60,000 nt of DNA from Symsagittifera roscoffensis. Its lineage: Eukaryota > Xenacoelomorpha > Acoela > Convolutidae. Location: assembly GCF_963678635.1 (NCBI RefSeq), contig NC_087062.1, positions 62,843,253 to 62,903,252 of the forward strand, in the 5' to 3' direction. Below are positions 1 through 11,740 of the stretch, in pieces. Below the pieces are notes generated by a model, which saw only the letters and a list, made by a program, of their open reading frames with translations, had not been told where the DNA came from and did no database searches. A program made the translations under genes and the position numbers. The first letter of the stretch is position 1. Each line of letters starts with the position of its first letter.

Positions 1-840
1 AATGCTAAGCACTCATACGGTAAATCATTAAAGAGAGTAAGAAAAAGAAGCAGTCAAAGGACGCTACCTTGTGGTACACTACTTGCAACAGGTTTTAGGC
101 TGACAACACTGAATTTATCTTGATACATTGGCATCTGTTGGATAAAAATGGGGTGAATGAAGTAATCAAATCTTCATCAAAACCAAATTTACGTAGCTTC
201 TGTAGAAGAACTTTATGGGGGATTGTGTCAAAAGCTTTCCGAAAATCAAATTAAACAGCACAAGAAGGCAGATTGCTCTCCGTGTTTGAATAAATGAGGT
301 CGAGATAAGACCAAAGCTGAGTAATTGTGGAGTGACGAGGCCTAAAACCTTGATGTTTTCTAGAAAGACAAATTCTTTCAAAAATGAAGTTGAATAAAAG
401 TTTCTCAAAAATCAACGAGATTCTGGGAAGGATACTGATGAGGCAATAGTTCTCAACAATTGATTTGGACCCATTTTTCCAAATTGGAGTTACATAACCA
501 ACATTCCAAGAGTCAGGAAACTTCTTAGAAGAAATTAAATTTAGGAAGAAAGGTTATAGAACTCTGGACAGCGATATGCGACACTTTTTCAGATCAACCC
601 CAGGAAGACTATCATACGATTCAGAGGTTGACTCGGGAATACTGACAAGAATATTCTCGATAATGGCCTCATTTATAGCCAGATCACTCAGACAAACTAT
701 GGGAAGCTGGAAATCTTGATAACGTCATAGCTTGGAAGAATTTGATAATTGAAAGACGCAGAAAAATGATCACCAAAAAGATCACATAGTGCTACATCAT
801 TTTCCGCGGTTCTAACGCTATAGGTCATTACAAGAATAGA
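1..840 (-). pseudogene. LINE (CR1/jockey-like) reverse transcriptase fragment, decayed
   Basis: Read on the minus strand, three frames together give a non-LTR reverse transcriptase in the correct order. Near 720-840 is a pre-RT stretch with DLFGDHFS. At about 410-540 is a block with VTPIWKNGSKS and ISILPRIS. At about 290-360 is FRPRHSTITQL, at about 190-250 FRKAFDTIPHKVLLQKLRKFG, and at about 20-90 SVPQGSVL followed by NDLP. These are the usual fingers/palm motifs of jockey/CR1-type LINEs. Stops and frame changes break the frame, including a stop right after SVPQGSVL. The catalytic YxDD block would lie beyond the left window edge. The gene is dead and partial; the exact clade is inferred. Confidence 0.82.
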
Positions 841-2529
841 GGTCATATGATGACAATGAACGAAGCATCTTGTAGACAGAGAAAGATGAACTCAAGTCAA
901 AATTAAGAAAGCTCACTTTCTGGATTTGAGGCGCCTGGAGGAAGAACAGGCTCCAACAAATGAGGTCATTTTTTTTAATTGTAGAAAAAAAAGTAAAATA
1001 ATAAGGAATGACCTCGTGGTCTGAAGATGCCGAGATCTAGCCATGAGCTCACTGATTCTTCATGCATTTAAGTCAGTTTTCGTGTTTCTGGCAATAGCCG
1101 TTGTAGTAGGACGCGGTATCACTGCGAGTGTTTGTGCAACTGCTAAATTGGAAGTAAATAACTTTCAAAATTCTGAACTTCATTTTTATGATACACCTTA
1201 AAAAATTACTTTGCAGAATTTAGATTAGATTTAAAAAATTTTGAAGGTTAAATTTTTTTGTGATGGAATAATTGACAACTGGTTTCGGGAGATTCAATTT
1301 TTTTCTGATTGCTCCGGGTTTCTTCGTTTTTCTCTAAGCTATCGGCAACATTCACTGAGCAAGATTATGAACATTCTCAGCTTCTTTTCTGTAACTTCTC
1401 ATATAATCTTCACAACTGTACACATCAAATTTCTAACAATATTGCCCTTCAAAAAGTAGTGTTTCCACTCACGACTGAGATGTTTCATGGTTTCAAACAT
1501 GGTTTATCGGTATCCAAATAAAATCGCAATCATCCGTGACAAGCTTCATCAGTTATGTTTGATATTTATATTTGTAAAATTATTATGGTTTTCAAATGTC
1601 CATCTGACTGATCTCGGTAGCCTCCAAACCTTTTTTATCGTATGTTTTTCTCTCTTGCTCGTCTCCATGTATGTTTTTTGCTTCAACCAGCACCCTGAAG
1701 TACACCTCTTCCTCCCTTATCTGGCTGACAGAGTAAAGACAGGTTTCTAAAATGCATTGCTACCGTTTAGGCTGGCGCTAGTTCAGGTAGCAAAAAGATG
1801 TCGTACAGAATTAGAGGCACCCAGAATGAGATCTGGGAACTGAACAATTGCAACCAATTCTAAAGCGAGTCCTTTGCTAAGCTCTCTCCTTTAAGTTTTT
1901 CTTTCAGCTTTATCAGCTACCTCTGGTTCTCAGAGGTTTCTCTGTTATTTATTATCAGAATGGTTTTTCCCTCTAATTCCTGCGTTCGTACTTTACTTTT
2001 GTGAACCTTCAAACATCCCTTCTTCTATTGAGGTTTATCCTTCAATTTATCGATCTCATCTGTAAACCTTTTCAATTGTTCCCCGAATTGTACACTCATT
2101 ACTCTCAGCTTCTCGCTGTTATCAAAATGTTTTTCGGCATCCTTTAATTAACATAGAATTGTTCACAAAGTATAATTGTTTACTCATTCTGTTGCCCTAG
2201 ATAATGGAACTAAGAAATTCTATGGCTAGGAAAGATAATGAGGTACCCACCCTCCTGGAGCGAGCGTACCCAAACACTAACAGGTCGCCCCAAAATGAAT
2301 ATGTGTCCTATGCAGATTAAAAACTTCAGTCAGATTTAAATAAGTTAATGTACTCACCTAATGGCCTGCATAAATAAATCATAATAAAGTAAAATTTGCA
2401 CTGCAATTCAGCAATCTGAGATAAAAAAATTTATAACAGTTTCAATATCTGGTCTGACCAGATTTAAACAAAACAAAGATTTTAAAGATTTCAAAAATCA
2501 ATTGTCATTGACTTGTTCAAAATTTCACA
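841..2529. other. No recognisable gene; AT-rich intergenic DNA
   Basis: Only short open frames (60-90 codons) with no recognisable domain occur here. The first part (841-1000) may be the 5' continuation of the adjacent LINE, but I see no endonuclease motif. No RNA gene or clear repeat was found. Confidence 0.5.
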
Positions 2530-4545
2530 TGTTATCACAATTGAATTCTTCATTCTTCCTCACTTTTGTCTCGCCTTCAACTCCTATTCTTTGACTTTTT
2601 GTTCTTGTTCACCAATCTCATTGTCTTCTAGCACCTTCTGCAGCATCTGAACAGAGTTGTCGGCCTTGCCCAAACTTTATTGTTCCAGCCGTCTCTGCTT
2701 GCACCAGGACAGGATATATACGTTCACTTTTGCTCCCGGTTCCGGCAGAAATTGTTGTGCAAGCACAGGCATACGTTCCGCTACAGGTCAGCTCGTAAGA
2801 CCTCCATTTCTCGTTTTCAGGCGTACAAGGCATTCCAGCCACCCGTTTCAAAGCAGTGGTGACGGCACTTCTATGTGTCAGGAATGCTCTCTTAGATGCA
2901 CCCGGTCCTGTATTCAGCTGGAAAGGTTGATAGGCCTCCGTGTTCCTGGACATATGAAGCTTCGCGCGTTCATACACAACGAAGTCATGAAGGCATCCAA
3001 CCAAGGCATTAATCTCTCCCTTGCCCAAATCATTTCGATGGCTTTGGGTATCCTCAGGACTTCACAGGTGGTCTTGAACCGATCCAAATTGTTGTTGAAC
3101 TTCACGTTGCTTAGCTGTTTAGGTGTAGGTATGGCAATTTTCTGTTAATTCGTTCCAGCGTTGGCTTTCAAACTCCTCAACGAAATCTTGGCATTGACTA
3201 ATAAGATCGATACAGGATGGATTTGGTCGGGCAATCCCGTGAAGGTAAATTCCTCCACATCCCATATTAACATCAAGTTCAATCGTTTGGGGTATCATAA
3301 CGTCTGCGCTAGGCAGTGGCATGGATAATCCCCATGGGTAATCAGAATGCTTCTCCAAGTCCGGTACGCTGAAGTTTCTAGCAACAATTTCACCTTTGTC
3401 ACTATCTGATGCATTCCTTCCTTTTCATCTACTGTGCGAATTAAGTCGGTCATGCTCCACTCGCCTTCTCTTTCTGGGATTCACTTACATAACCTTTGCT
3501 CAACTTCATGAAATTTTCACCTCACCCACTACGTCTTGCAATTGACCTTCAGATCTTTTCGGGACAGCCCCAATGATCTTCGTTAACAAATCGTACGTCC
3601 TCTCCGACATTCTTGCCGGTCTCACGCATTTAGGCACTGAGAAGAAATGATCGATCAACACCTTTTCTGTCCTCGTATATAAGACCACCATGTGTGTAGG
3701 TTAATTGCTGTTGCAGTATGGTGCGGAGCTTGATTCCACAAGATAATTCGAACCAGTAGATCTATGATGTTCCTCACTATCTCTCAGATTCATCTCGTTT
3801 TCCAGAGCTTCTCGTCAGCCTCCAGTTTTCTGATCCGTCTGTAATGCTCCAGAGAGCACTTACACATGTGAGGATGAAACCAACTCATGGGCACGCTCCA
3901 GGCGCTTCAATGACTCAATCGACCTGACCATGCTGTAAAATCCCAAGGTGGTCAATAGGTTCAATTTCGTTACTCCATGGAAATCCGCAATCAGTTCCAT
4001 CTCGTTTTTTTGTCCGACATACTTAATCTTCCGTACCATTTGGTAGCTGGCAATGTTGCTCACTCAGTGTATTCAAGCAGTGGCCAGTACCATACACACG
4101 TCCTTCCATTCCACAACTGGAAGCTAGGCAAGTGCCCTTCTTCATCCAATCACTTAGAGAATTCTCTTCGGACGATTCCGTGGGTGACCTTTCATCCTAC
4201 CTCATTATTCTCAGAGCCAACAGGTGGTGAATTACGGCTAAATCATGAAGGCTCTCGTCATCATCCAACTCTAGTACGAAGTCTGCAGTCACGTCCCATA
4301 TCAAACCGGCGTTTGGGCGAGGGCACCATGAAGGCTTCATGAGCTCCCTCCTTGTTACTAAGCTGGTTTTCATAGGACCGTCCCATGAACCGCACTCAAA
4401 GCTCACCAGTCCTTTCAGTTCCGGAACCGATGGTTCGACCACTCGTTCCTCTAGGATGAACCCCACTCTCGGCTGTTCAAATGTCAGCATCCCGATTTGT
4501 TTCACTCTCTCGACCCAGAAGTCGAGAACACTTATTTTTATATGT
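2530..4545 (-). pseudogene. Unrecognised decayed coding-like region
   Basis: This stretch is visibly richer in G and C than its flanks. On the minus strand it carries a chain of open segments: 4556-4197, 4063-3860, 3691-3506, 3358-3119, 3105-2914 and 3028-2618. They lie end to end in changing frames, as expected of one decayed protein-coding sequence. Two neighbouring segments overlap in a way that suggests a single frameshift near 3000. The deduced peptides include acidic stretches (ELDDDES) and a Cys-containing run near the end, but I recognise no domain. Candidates are a retroelement gag-like protein or a processed pseudogene. It abuts the gypsy fragment on its right, so it may also be cargo or a nested element. 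The coding character is inference. Confidence 0.3.
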
Positions 4546-4550
4546 GTATT

Positions 4551-5205
4551 TTTCAATTGTTTTTCAATATGTGGAGATTGGGGAATTTCATCAGAACTAG
4601 TTGAAGTCTATTTATTTTATGGTTTGAGTTTAATTTTTGCGTAAAAAGAAATAAAGTAGGTTTTTGATCTGTAAATAAAAGTCTTAGGTGCTTTGATCCA
4701 AGATTTCAAAAATCGTATTCTGTTAAAGTCTATTTTGTAGCTGTACATTCTTTCATAAGTGAGGAGAGTCGTAATTCTTTTCGTGTAAAAAGTCATGAAT
4801 TTGCTGAAATCAAACTCATTTCATTTGTTCTTTGATGAAATTGTAAGAGTGCTGCACCTATTCCAAAATTAGATGAGTCGTACATTGCAGAAAATGAAAG
4901 ATTTGGATCACGTGTGGTATTCATAAGCTGCTCGCTCATTAATTGTAAGTTTTTCTTTTCAAAAAATTTTTTTGACGTAATATTTTATAGAAGGATCTGC
5001 GGTTTAGCTGCATTTTATAAACATATTTATTTCAGAAGTTTAACATTGCGACAAATTTTTGGATTTTTGTTTATTTGACGGTGGTTTCAACTTTAAAATT
5101 TCATTTATTCTTGATTTTAGGGGTGTTATTTTTTCCTTTGATGATATATCCTAAAAATTTAACTCGGGCGAGGAAAAGTTGTGATTTATAAGGGGCTGCA
5201 TGCAT
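4551..5205 (-). pseudogene. Ty3/gypsy RT-RNase H fragment, decayed
   Basis: Minus-strand translation matches the pol of the large element at 48940-50754 residue by residue over a long stretch. It includes APYKSQLFLARVKFLG at about 5150-5205 (the stretch after the catalytic aspartates), MLNF and KYVYKMQL at about 5000-5050, and the RNase H segment SSNFGIGAALLQ at about 4850-4900, continuing through TDQKP and LMKFPNLHI to about 4570. Several in-frame stops are present. The LTR of the same family lies directly upstream (5240-5620), so leader, gag, protease and the N-terminal half of RT are missing. A large internal deletion joined the LTR/primer site to mid-RT. Confidence 0.86.
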
Positions 5206-5239
5206 GTTATCTATCTGTGGTGGTGGTTTTCGTACCAGA

Positions 5240-5620
5240 TGAGTTTTTGTCCGAGGTGGCCTTCTCATAGAGTATTTTCGGATAAGATTCACCACCTGCT
5301 CTTCACGTTATCGTATTTCCGGCCGGATAGATTCGTGCAACTTCTTAGTCTAATACCGATCCTAATCTTACTCTTATATTTAATAGTGTCAAAAGATCTA
5401 GTATATAATGGAATTTCTACTGGCTTCTGTATAGAGGAGAGAAAAAGGCAATTGCATTTTAACTTAAATTATATTTCTTGGGCTGAAACTAAGAATAGTT
5501 TCAGCATTACAAGTTATTATAAGTTTTTGTCATGGATCATGACTGGGTTATTCTAAATATTTAACAGTGATAAATATCAAAGTATATAAAAAATTTTTAT
5601 GTACTTGTTTTGAAATGCTT
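5240..5620 (-). mobile_element. Gypsy-family LTR fragment (5' LTR of the deleted copy)
   Basis: This is homologous, in reverse orientation, to the LTR at 42297-42706. Shared landmarks are the GATAGATTCGTGCAACTT block, the run reading AGTCTAATACCGATCCTAAT, and an imperfect inverted hairpin (CTGAAACT ... AGTTTCAG). The inner edge starts with TGAG, preceded by GTACCAGA, a degraded remnant of the primer-binding site (compare TCGCACCAGA next to the LTR at 33309). The outer end has diverged and is placed approximately. No target duplication can be assigned. Confidence 0.72.
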
Positions 5621-6114
5621 TCATTGGTTCTTTTAGTTCTTACTAAATCGAAACATAAATTTGCGGCTAATACACTGGACTTGTAACTATCTTAGGTATC
5701 GACGAAAATTGCGTTGTTGTAAAGTTTTTCTTTGTTGCTCTAAGTTTTGCGCATTCATAAACAATTGTGAATTTGGGAAATATAGGGATTTAAGAAAGTA
5801 AAATAGATTCAACACAATCGATTTAATTTTAAAAAATATATATTTCAGTTTATGTCACTACAAATGAAGTAGAAAGATTCTATCAGGACCAGGCTTGACT
5901 GTTCCGACTGCTCATTGTAGTTTCTAGTGTAGCTAAAATAAACAATTGATCCTTAGCAAAAAAAAAACTGACAAGAATTATGGATTTTTTGCATTTTTTT
6001 TTAAAAAGATTCGTCCGATAAACAGTTTCAAGTTCAAATTATTGCTTTAGCTTCGATGAACGCCACTAGGCTTTGATCTATAAGCTTTCTTGAAATAATT
6101 TTGGAATGAACTGT
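5621..6114. other. No recognisable feature
   Basis: AT-rich DNA without a long open frame, RNA gene or repeat that I could place. Confidence 0.5.
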
Positions 6115-6435
6115 GAGCCGTTATAAACCGTAGCTTTCGCTACGCGTTATTAAAATTGGAAAATTTTGTACAAATTAACTTTCAAATTGGCCAACCTGAC
6201 AACCTACAAACCCTCACAACTTTACAAAAAAGATCAAATAATTTTTGTTCTTTTTTAAAAAAAAAAACAATCAAAGGTTTGATTTTTTGATTGTGGGCTC
6301 AATACGTTAAAATTGTTTAGAAACCATAAAAAAGCGGTCAAAAGCTGCAAGTGTAATTTTTGAACTACGTTATCAGAAAAAAATAGACTAGAGCATAGAT
6401 TTTACCATTTTTTCGAAAGTCGGAACAAAATTTTT
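6115..6435. repeat. R1 repeat family, partial copy
   Basis: It shares with the other R1 copies (16874-17395, 33694-33965) the order: GCCGTTA...CGCGTTATT, a block reading AAATTGGCCAACCTG, a block CTCACAACTTTACAAAAAAG, and the terminal CGAAAGTCGGAACA. Only the half carrying that end is present. R1 looks like an old non-autonomous DNA element. Confidence 0.55.
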
Positions 6436-7260
6436 TGCAGCGCTTGTTCAAAGAGGCTATAAATTAGGAGTCTATGTCTTGTAGCAGACTATTTTTTACC
6501 AGACCGGTTTTGTACCAGACCGCAAAACAGTCAATTAAAATGCTAAATATAAATAAGTATTGGCACGTGGCGACGGCTTTGCTCCAATTCGCTTCGCTGC
6601 GATTACCTTAATCGCGCGAGATATATGGGAGTGAGGAAATGCTAAATATTTGCCGCTGAAATAATCTGCGAGAATTGTTTCTTCCCGAGTAAGCGTCTCA
6701 ATTAAGAGAAATATCTTAACAGTCGGGTAAAAAGCCTTTTTTTACTTTTTCTGGCAATGAGTCGGCCTTGTAAAAGATCCCCTCCCAGAATCTAGATGCG
6801 TTTGTGGCGATAAAACATATTCGGTAGAATTCCAGGTGCTTGAGATGAACCAGCTCGTGTTCGTGGCCACCAACCATCTGATTAATGACTGCGAAAGGGA
6901 AGATCTCATTTCTCCAACTAAACAACTTCTTCTCTACAAATTAGTGTTTTCAATACTCAGTTTGAAATACGCTTCGCAGCGGCTCTCTGACAGAAATCTT
7001 CTTAAAATATTTGTTCTGACCATTGAGTTTTTTCAGTTTTTTTGTTTCTATTTGTTCCGACCATTTAAAGAATGTGAGGAAATTTGTATTCGGGAGTACT
7101 TTAGTTTATTTCGTTTTTATTTTGTTTTCCACAATTAAACAAGAACCACAATCAATCATCCAAATAATCATCCAAAGGAACCACAAAGAATCACACTTGA
7201 AAATTTTGAACAAAAATTCTCAGTGTCGAGAATAACTGGTTTGAAATTTTTGATTTTTGA
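6436..7260. other. No recognisable gene
   Basis: Open frames up to 100 codons on both strands overlap around 6716-7235, but none shows a recognisable motif and they are low-complexity (Phe/Leu/Lys-rich). I see nothing supportable. Confidence 0.45.
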
Positions 7261-7269
7261 TCTAACTTT

Positions 7270-8230
7270 GAGCTGATAAGGTGAGCGTCCAGTTTTACAA
7301 TAGCTTCTTTAAGCTTGAGTTAATCCGTAAAAACTTATTTTCACTCAATCAATAATAGGTTTTGCAGTTTTTAGTGCCTTTTCAATAATCATTAACTTCA
7401 AAAATTCGAAAAGTTCTGCAAAAAAATTAGAAATTTTTTTGAAAGTTTTCAAATTGTTTTTACAACTTTTTTCTTCGTTTTTCTAGGCACTTTTCTACAA
7501 AAACTGTTTTCCAATTGAATTATTTGACTATGACTGTCACGTTTGCCTATTTTATATTTTTCCATTAGACTTTTTCATCACACTACATGCAAAAAACTAC
7601 CCTAAATTGAAAAAAGTGTGTTTTTTAGAGACATTCTGATACGAACATTCTGCGCTACTTCCGCAGTGACGGCTATCCTTGTGTTTCGTTCATTTTGTTT
7701 TCCACGCTAAATCAAGTTTTACAAATAGTCATTGAACAAGGTTGAGTGATTTATCATATAAAAGTCCTCTCAGTTGCGATAGGAACGACCTGAAAAAAAA
7801 TTCCCCAAAAAATTCCCAATTTCGTTTTTGATTTTTCGTTTTAATTTGATCAAAATAAAACGCACAAGCGGACTTACAATTGCTACATATAAGCCGTGAA
7901 AACTTAATTTTATTCGAGTGATGTTAGTTTTTTGTGTTTTTTGCTCATTTTTGTATAAAAATCTTTGAAAATTCAAAAAACGGCAAACTTGAAAAAAAAA
8001 ATTCAAATTTTTGTTTTGATTTTTTTTTGTTTTTCTGGCCATTTTTCTAGAAAAAATTGTTTCCCAATTTGCCTACTATGACGTCATACAGGCCTATGCT
8101 TTAGTTTTTTCAGATCCGTTTATCATATCACGCAGAAAAAAATGACACTAATTTGAAAATTATTTTGTTGTGGTTTTTGTAAGACTATAGTCGGAACGTT
8201 TGGCTACTTGCATAGTAACCGGCTATTCTT
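7270..8230. repeat. Two diverged tandem copies of a ~0.5-kb unit
   Basis: The stretches about 7270-7690 and 7800-8230 follow the same order of landmarks. Each has a T-rich opening with AAAACTTA, a TTTTCTAG...AAAACTGTTT-like block, a GACTATGA/CTATGACG block, a TTATCAT/CATCACAC-CA-GCA block, then AACTTTGG/CTACTT...GTGACGGCTATCCTTG versus GTAACCGGCTATTCTTG. They are too diverged for an exact unit length by eye. The second copy directly abuts an R1 copy. Confidence 0.45.
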
Positions 8231-8234
8231 GTTG

Positions 8235-8700
8235 TTCCGACTTCGAGGAAAAGGGAATATTTATGATCGTTGCCGTTTTTTAATTCTGTCAATTTTCGCC
8301 GATCGAAATAATAGTTTTCGTCAAAATTTTTTTATACTCCATTGAAGGTATCGCCTTCCTGAGTTCAAATTTTGAAAGATATTTTGCCAAAATGGCCATG
8401 TTCTGGACTAAATTATGCGCGTTTTGAAAATTAATTCTTTTTCTGAGAGCTTAACGCAAATTTTATATGCGTGGTTAACTATCCCGCACAACAAAATCGT
8501 TCCAAATTGAATTGAGGCTAGGTCATCGGTCGTATGAATTTTGTACGAATCAAAGTTTCACACTTTGATATTATTTATAAGGTCCAATATTTATAAGTTT
8601 TCAAAATTTTGTTTTCCCAAAAACTATTCGATATGATTTGAGGGACAGTCAGAACATTTAGCGCTTTGCCCTGATATACGAGCAGTATTGTTGTAGTTTG
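8235..8700. repeat. R1 repeat family copy
   Basis: It starts with TTGTTCCGACTTCG and ends with CAGTCAGAACATTTAGCGC followed by TGCCCTGATA and CGAGCAG. Inside are the landmarks of the better copy at 16874-17395: a block ending GTATCGCCTTCCTGAG..TCAAA, then GATATTTTGCC, a CGCACAACA...ATCGTTCCAAATTGAATTGA block, and a GTACGAATCAAAG block. It has the same orientation as the 16874 copy. Confidence 0.6.
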
Positions 8701-9151
8701 AAAACTTGACTCTTCAAAATGAGTCTAGATGCTCCTGATGAGAATAGACGGTTGTGGCTCGGAGGACTAAATTTGATTTGAAGCTTTTCGACTACCCCTC
8801 ACAAAATTCCAAGTTTTCAGTTTATACATTTGTCTTACGTGTTATTATGGCTGAATGCGTGATTTAGCGATAACAGATATGAACAGAAAATGTGTTTAAA
8901 ATAGTTAGTTTGTTTACCATACAAAGTTTCAATAAATTATGGCTTATGTAAAGTTAGTTTTTCAAACTGAATATCGAATGTATGTGTGTGTGTGGGGCGA
9001 TGAAAAAAAAACTAGGTCTAGTGGTTCTTTGGAATGTTAACAAGTGGATCGAGTAACGGCTTTTATGTTATTAATTGACTATAACACCAGATTTAAAAAA
9101 CAATCTGTTGTAGATTCAGCGTATTTTGAAGTTCTACGCTCCTCTCAGGAA
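8701..9151. other. No recognisable feature
   Basis: AT-rich DNA with a short GTGTGTGTGTG run near 8983; nothing else stands out. Confidence 0.5.
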
Positions 9152-9155
9152 CTAT

Positions 9156-9446
9156 TGAGTTTAAGTCCGGGGTGGTTTTCTCATAGAGTAATTTCGGATA
9201 AGGTACACCATCTGTTGTTCATGCTATTTTATTTTCAGCCGGATAGATTCGTGCAACTTTTTAGTCTAATACCGATCCTAATATTACTCTTATATCTTCT
9301 CTAGCTGAAACTGTAAATAGTTTCAGCCTTACAATCTATTGTAAGCTTAAGCCATGCATCATGATTGGTAAGTTCTAAGTAATTTACGGTGATATTTATC
9401 AAAAATTTAGTTGGATATGTTAAGTACATGTTTTGAACTCGTTACA
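9156..9446 (-). mobile_element. Solo LTR of the gypsy family
   Basis: Reverse-orientation homologue of the LTR at 42297-42706. It shares the landmark blocks TCTCATAGAGTAATTTCGGA, CCGGATAGATTCGTGCAACT and TAGTCTAATACCGATCCTAA and the CTGAAACT...TTTCAGCC hairpin. It starts with TG, ends with CA, and is flanked on both sides by CTAT (9152-9155 and 9447-9450), a 4-bp target duplication equal in length to the one seen at the 27551-33689 element. No primer-binding site or internal sequence adjoins it, so it is best read as a solo LTR left by LTR-LTR recombination. Confidence 0.72.
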
Positions 9447-9450
9447 CTAT

Positions 9451-9894
9451 TGAAAGGAGCATTTTTGGCTAATTGATTTGGAAGATCGATCATTACTAAT
9501 ATAAATAGATCGCTGTTTTCATTTCCAGCGAAAGAAAGGAAGATGGGAGGGAGTTTGCAACCCTTTGTTGATGAGGGGCTTACCTTGCACAACTTTTAGA
9601 GGCAATTTTTTTGTTAGGCAAAGCCTGTGTTGTTCTGACTCTATCAAAATCAAGCCGAGTTTGATCACGCTGTGAGCTTAGATGCAAATTGAACGATCAG
9701 AATATAGAAGTTTACCTACAGGAAGGTCCAGATCGACTTAAATACGAGAAATAACTATCTCCTTCACGTATAGATCATAAACATTCAGTCGAAGAAACAA
9801 TTGACAATCGTCGATGTAAGCCCATGTGACCTCCAGAATACGAGATTGCTAATAATACAATTCCATAGACATAGTCTATGAATAAATGCTATTC
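9451..9894. other. No recognisable feature
   Basis: Short open frames only; no motif or repeat identified. Confidence 0.5.
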
Positions 9895-11280
9895 ATACAA
9901 ATTTCAAAGAAATTTGCCAAAAGAATTTCATCGAGTTTTAAAAAAGTTTCAATTGTTTTGGCATAAAAGTTGGCGTATCGTCATAAAAAAAAGGAAAATT
10001 TTTTTTTCGCTGAAAAAGCTAGCAAACATTTTCCTTTTATGGAAATTGTATGACTAACTTTTTTGATGGCGAGACCAACTTTTGATAGTGACATCAAAAA
10101 ATTAATTTTTTGAAAATACTCTGATTGTTTATCCGTTTGTCTCGATAATTTTTTTTTCAAAAATATTTTAAAAAAAAGCCTACTTACTTCTTTTTGAATT
10201 GTTTTCTTGAAAACCATTTTTTTGCATAATTTTTAATGCCTTGGAAAAGGCATGATTCATTAAAATTCAATTGAAATAGCAAATATTTTTTGTCAAAGGC
10301 ATGATTAATTAAAGTTCAATTGAATTAGCAAATAACTTTTGTCAAAACTAAGAATTTGCTCTTTTCATTATATTGTTTGTGTAAAACATCTATTTCCATC
10401 ATTTCCAACGCATTGTACAGGCAATACTGTTAAGGCTTCGATGACTCCATTTTTGAATAATCTTGGCTTGGATCACATATATTCGCTTAAGAAAACAAAC
10501 CAAAAGATTTGCAAAAAGAAATTGAGAAAAAAAGTTTTTTTTTCATTGGTTCATAGAAAAAGCTAATCATAAAAAAATCACTAGCCATAGATCTTTCATG
10601 CAATTTTCTGAACTTTTTAAATTGCACGAATAAAGTATAATAAGCATGAATTGATCAATTATAATGGATTATCGAGACAAACATAATCCATCATAACCCA
10701 TTGTAGATATAAAACTCAGACCGCAAAATCGATTAAATTGCCTTTATAATCGATCAGTTTTGCACAAAAAACACCTTGTATTCCATTATAAGGGATAACA
10801 ATTCATTGTTTTTAGCACAAAATTTGTTTTTTTTTGTCATCATAATCCTTTAATTGAAAGAAATTAGATAAATTAGATTCAATTTAAATAAGTTAAAAGA
10901 TTTTTTTTTGCTTTGGCATAAACATCGGCATATCGTCATCAAAAAGTTCTTCCGCTAAAATAAGCTAATCTTTTTCATTTTCGCTAAGGAAAATAACATT
11001 TTCCATTTGGCGACACCATTTTTTGATGGCGAAACCAAAAAATTCATAAAGTCTTAACTGCTCCGAAATTTTTTCATCAGTCGCAAAAAATTTTTTTACT
11101 CCAACAAACACTTTTTGAAAACAAAACTTTCTTAGTATACAAACTTTAAAAGTTATATGTGCAAAACGTAGTCCAGGATACAAAAAAGTGATTGTTTTTC
11201 CGTTTCTCTCGATAATTTTGTTCAAAAGCACTCAAAAAGCTTACTTCTTTTCTATTGCATACGTTGTATGCCTTGGGTAA
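9895..11280. repeat. Pair of diverged repeats (9955-10220 and 10905-11280)
   Basis: Both halves begin with TTTGGCATAAA, then GGC(G/A)TATCGTCAT, a CGCT(G/A)AAA run, AACATTTTCC, then TTTTTGATGGCGA(G/A)ACCAA. Further on both have TTTTCCGTTT/TTTATCCGTTTGTCTCGATAATTTT followed by a TTACTTCTTTT block and a GCCTTGG tail. The order is conserved but the similarity is moderate, so this is an old direct duplication or two copies of one repeat family. Confidence 0.55.
10238..10345. repeat. Tandem repeat, two ~50-bp units
   Basis: AGGCATGATTCATTAAAATTCAATTGAAATAGCAAATA and AGGCATGATTAATTAAAGTTCAATTGAATTAGCAAATA differ at only a few positions and are followed by nearly identical TTTTTGTCAAA tails. This is a clear two-copy direct tandem repeat inside the wider repeat above. 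Confidence 0.85.
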
Positions 11281-11740
11281 AGCAGGACATATAGAATTAA
11301 AAAAGAGGAATCATGAAAAATTTGGCACAAAACTAGAAACAAATAATGACTTCTAATCCATTATAATCAATTATGATTCATTTTAATCCCTTATAACAGT
11401 TAAAAACCCATTTTTAGTTTCAGAACTCAATTCTCTTATTGCGAAGAAGTTTTGCTATTTTTGTACGAAATTGGATGCCAGGTCTTTTACAGTTATAACA
11501 AGCAAAAACATAAAATTGAAATATGTTCAACAGCCCTATGTTTATCCCCTCCCCCAGTTTTCCACCCAACTCCTCCGTTAAACGCAATACGTAGCAACTG
11601 CACTAAACATTAATTGTGATTAATTGAAAATGAAAATCTTAAATCACATCAATAAACCTTCAAAAATGTAATATAATTGATTATAATCTACTATAATGAA
11701 TTATTTCAATATAAAAATATTAAAATTCAATTCATTTTTA
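10640..11740. repeat. Cluster of palindromic TTATAATxxATTATAA motifs
   Basis: Near-palindromic motifs built on TTATAATGGATTAT and ATTATAATCAATTATGATT recur at about 10655-10705, 11355-11395 and 11670-11705. Similar clusters sit at 18985-19100 and 19735-19900. The repeated core is self-complementary and embedded in otherwise unrelated sequence. It is a dispersed, possibly mobile, short repeat. Confidence 0.55.

Noticed and set aside
2657-3148. 163-codon plus frame
   Set aside because: Antisense to the better-supported minus-strand coding-like chain and without any recognisable motif.
5200-5556. 118-codon plus frame, with similar frames at 9044-9304, 27647-27847 and (antisense) 42532-42912
   Set aside because: All four are the same LTR region read in one frame; the repeated peptide reflects LTR homology, not a conserved protein.
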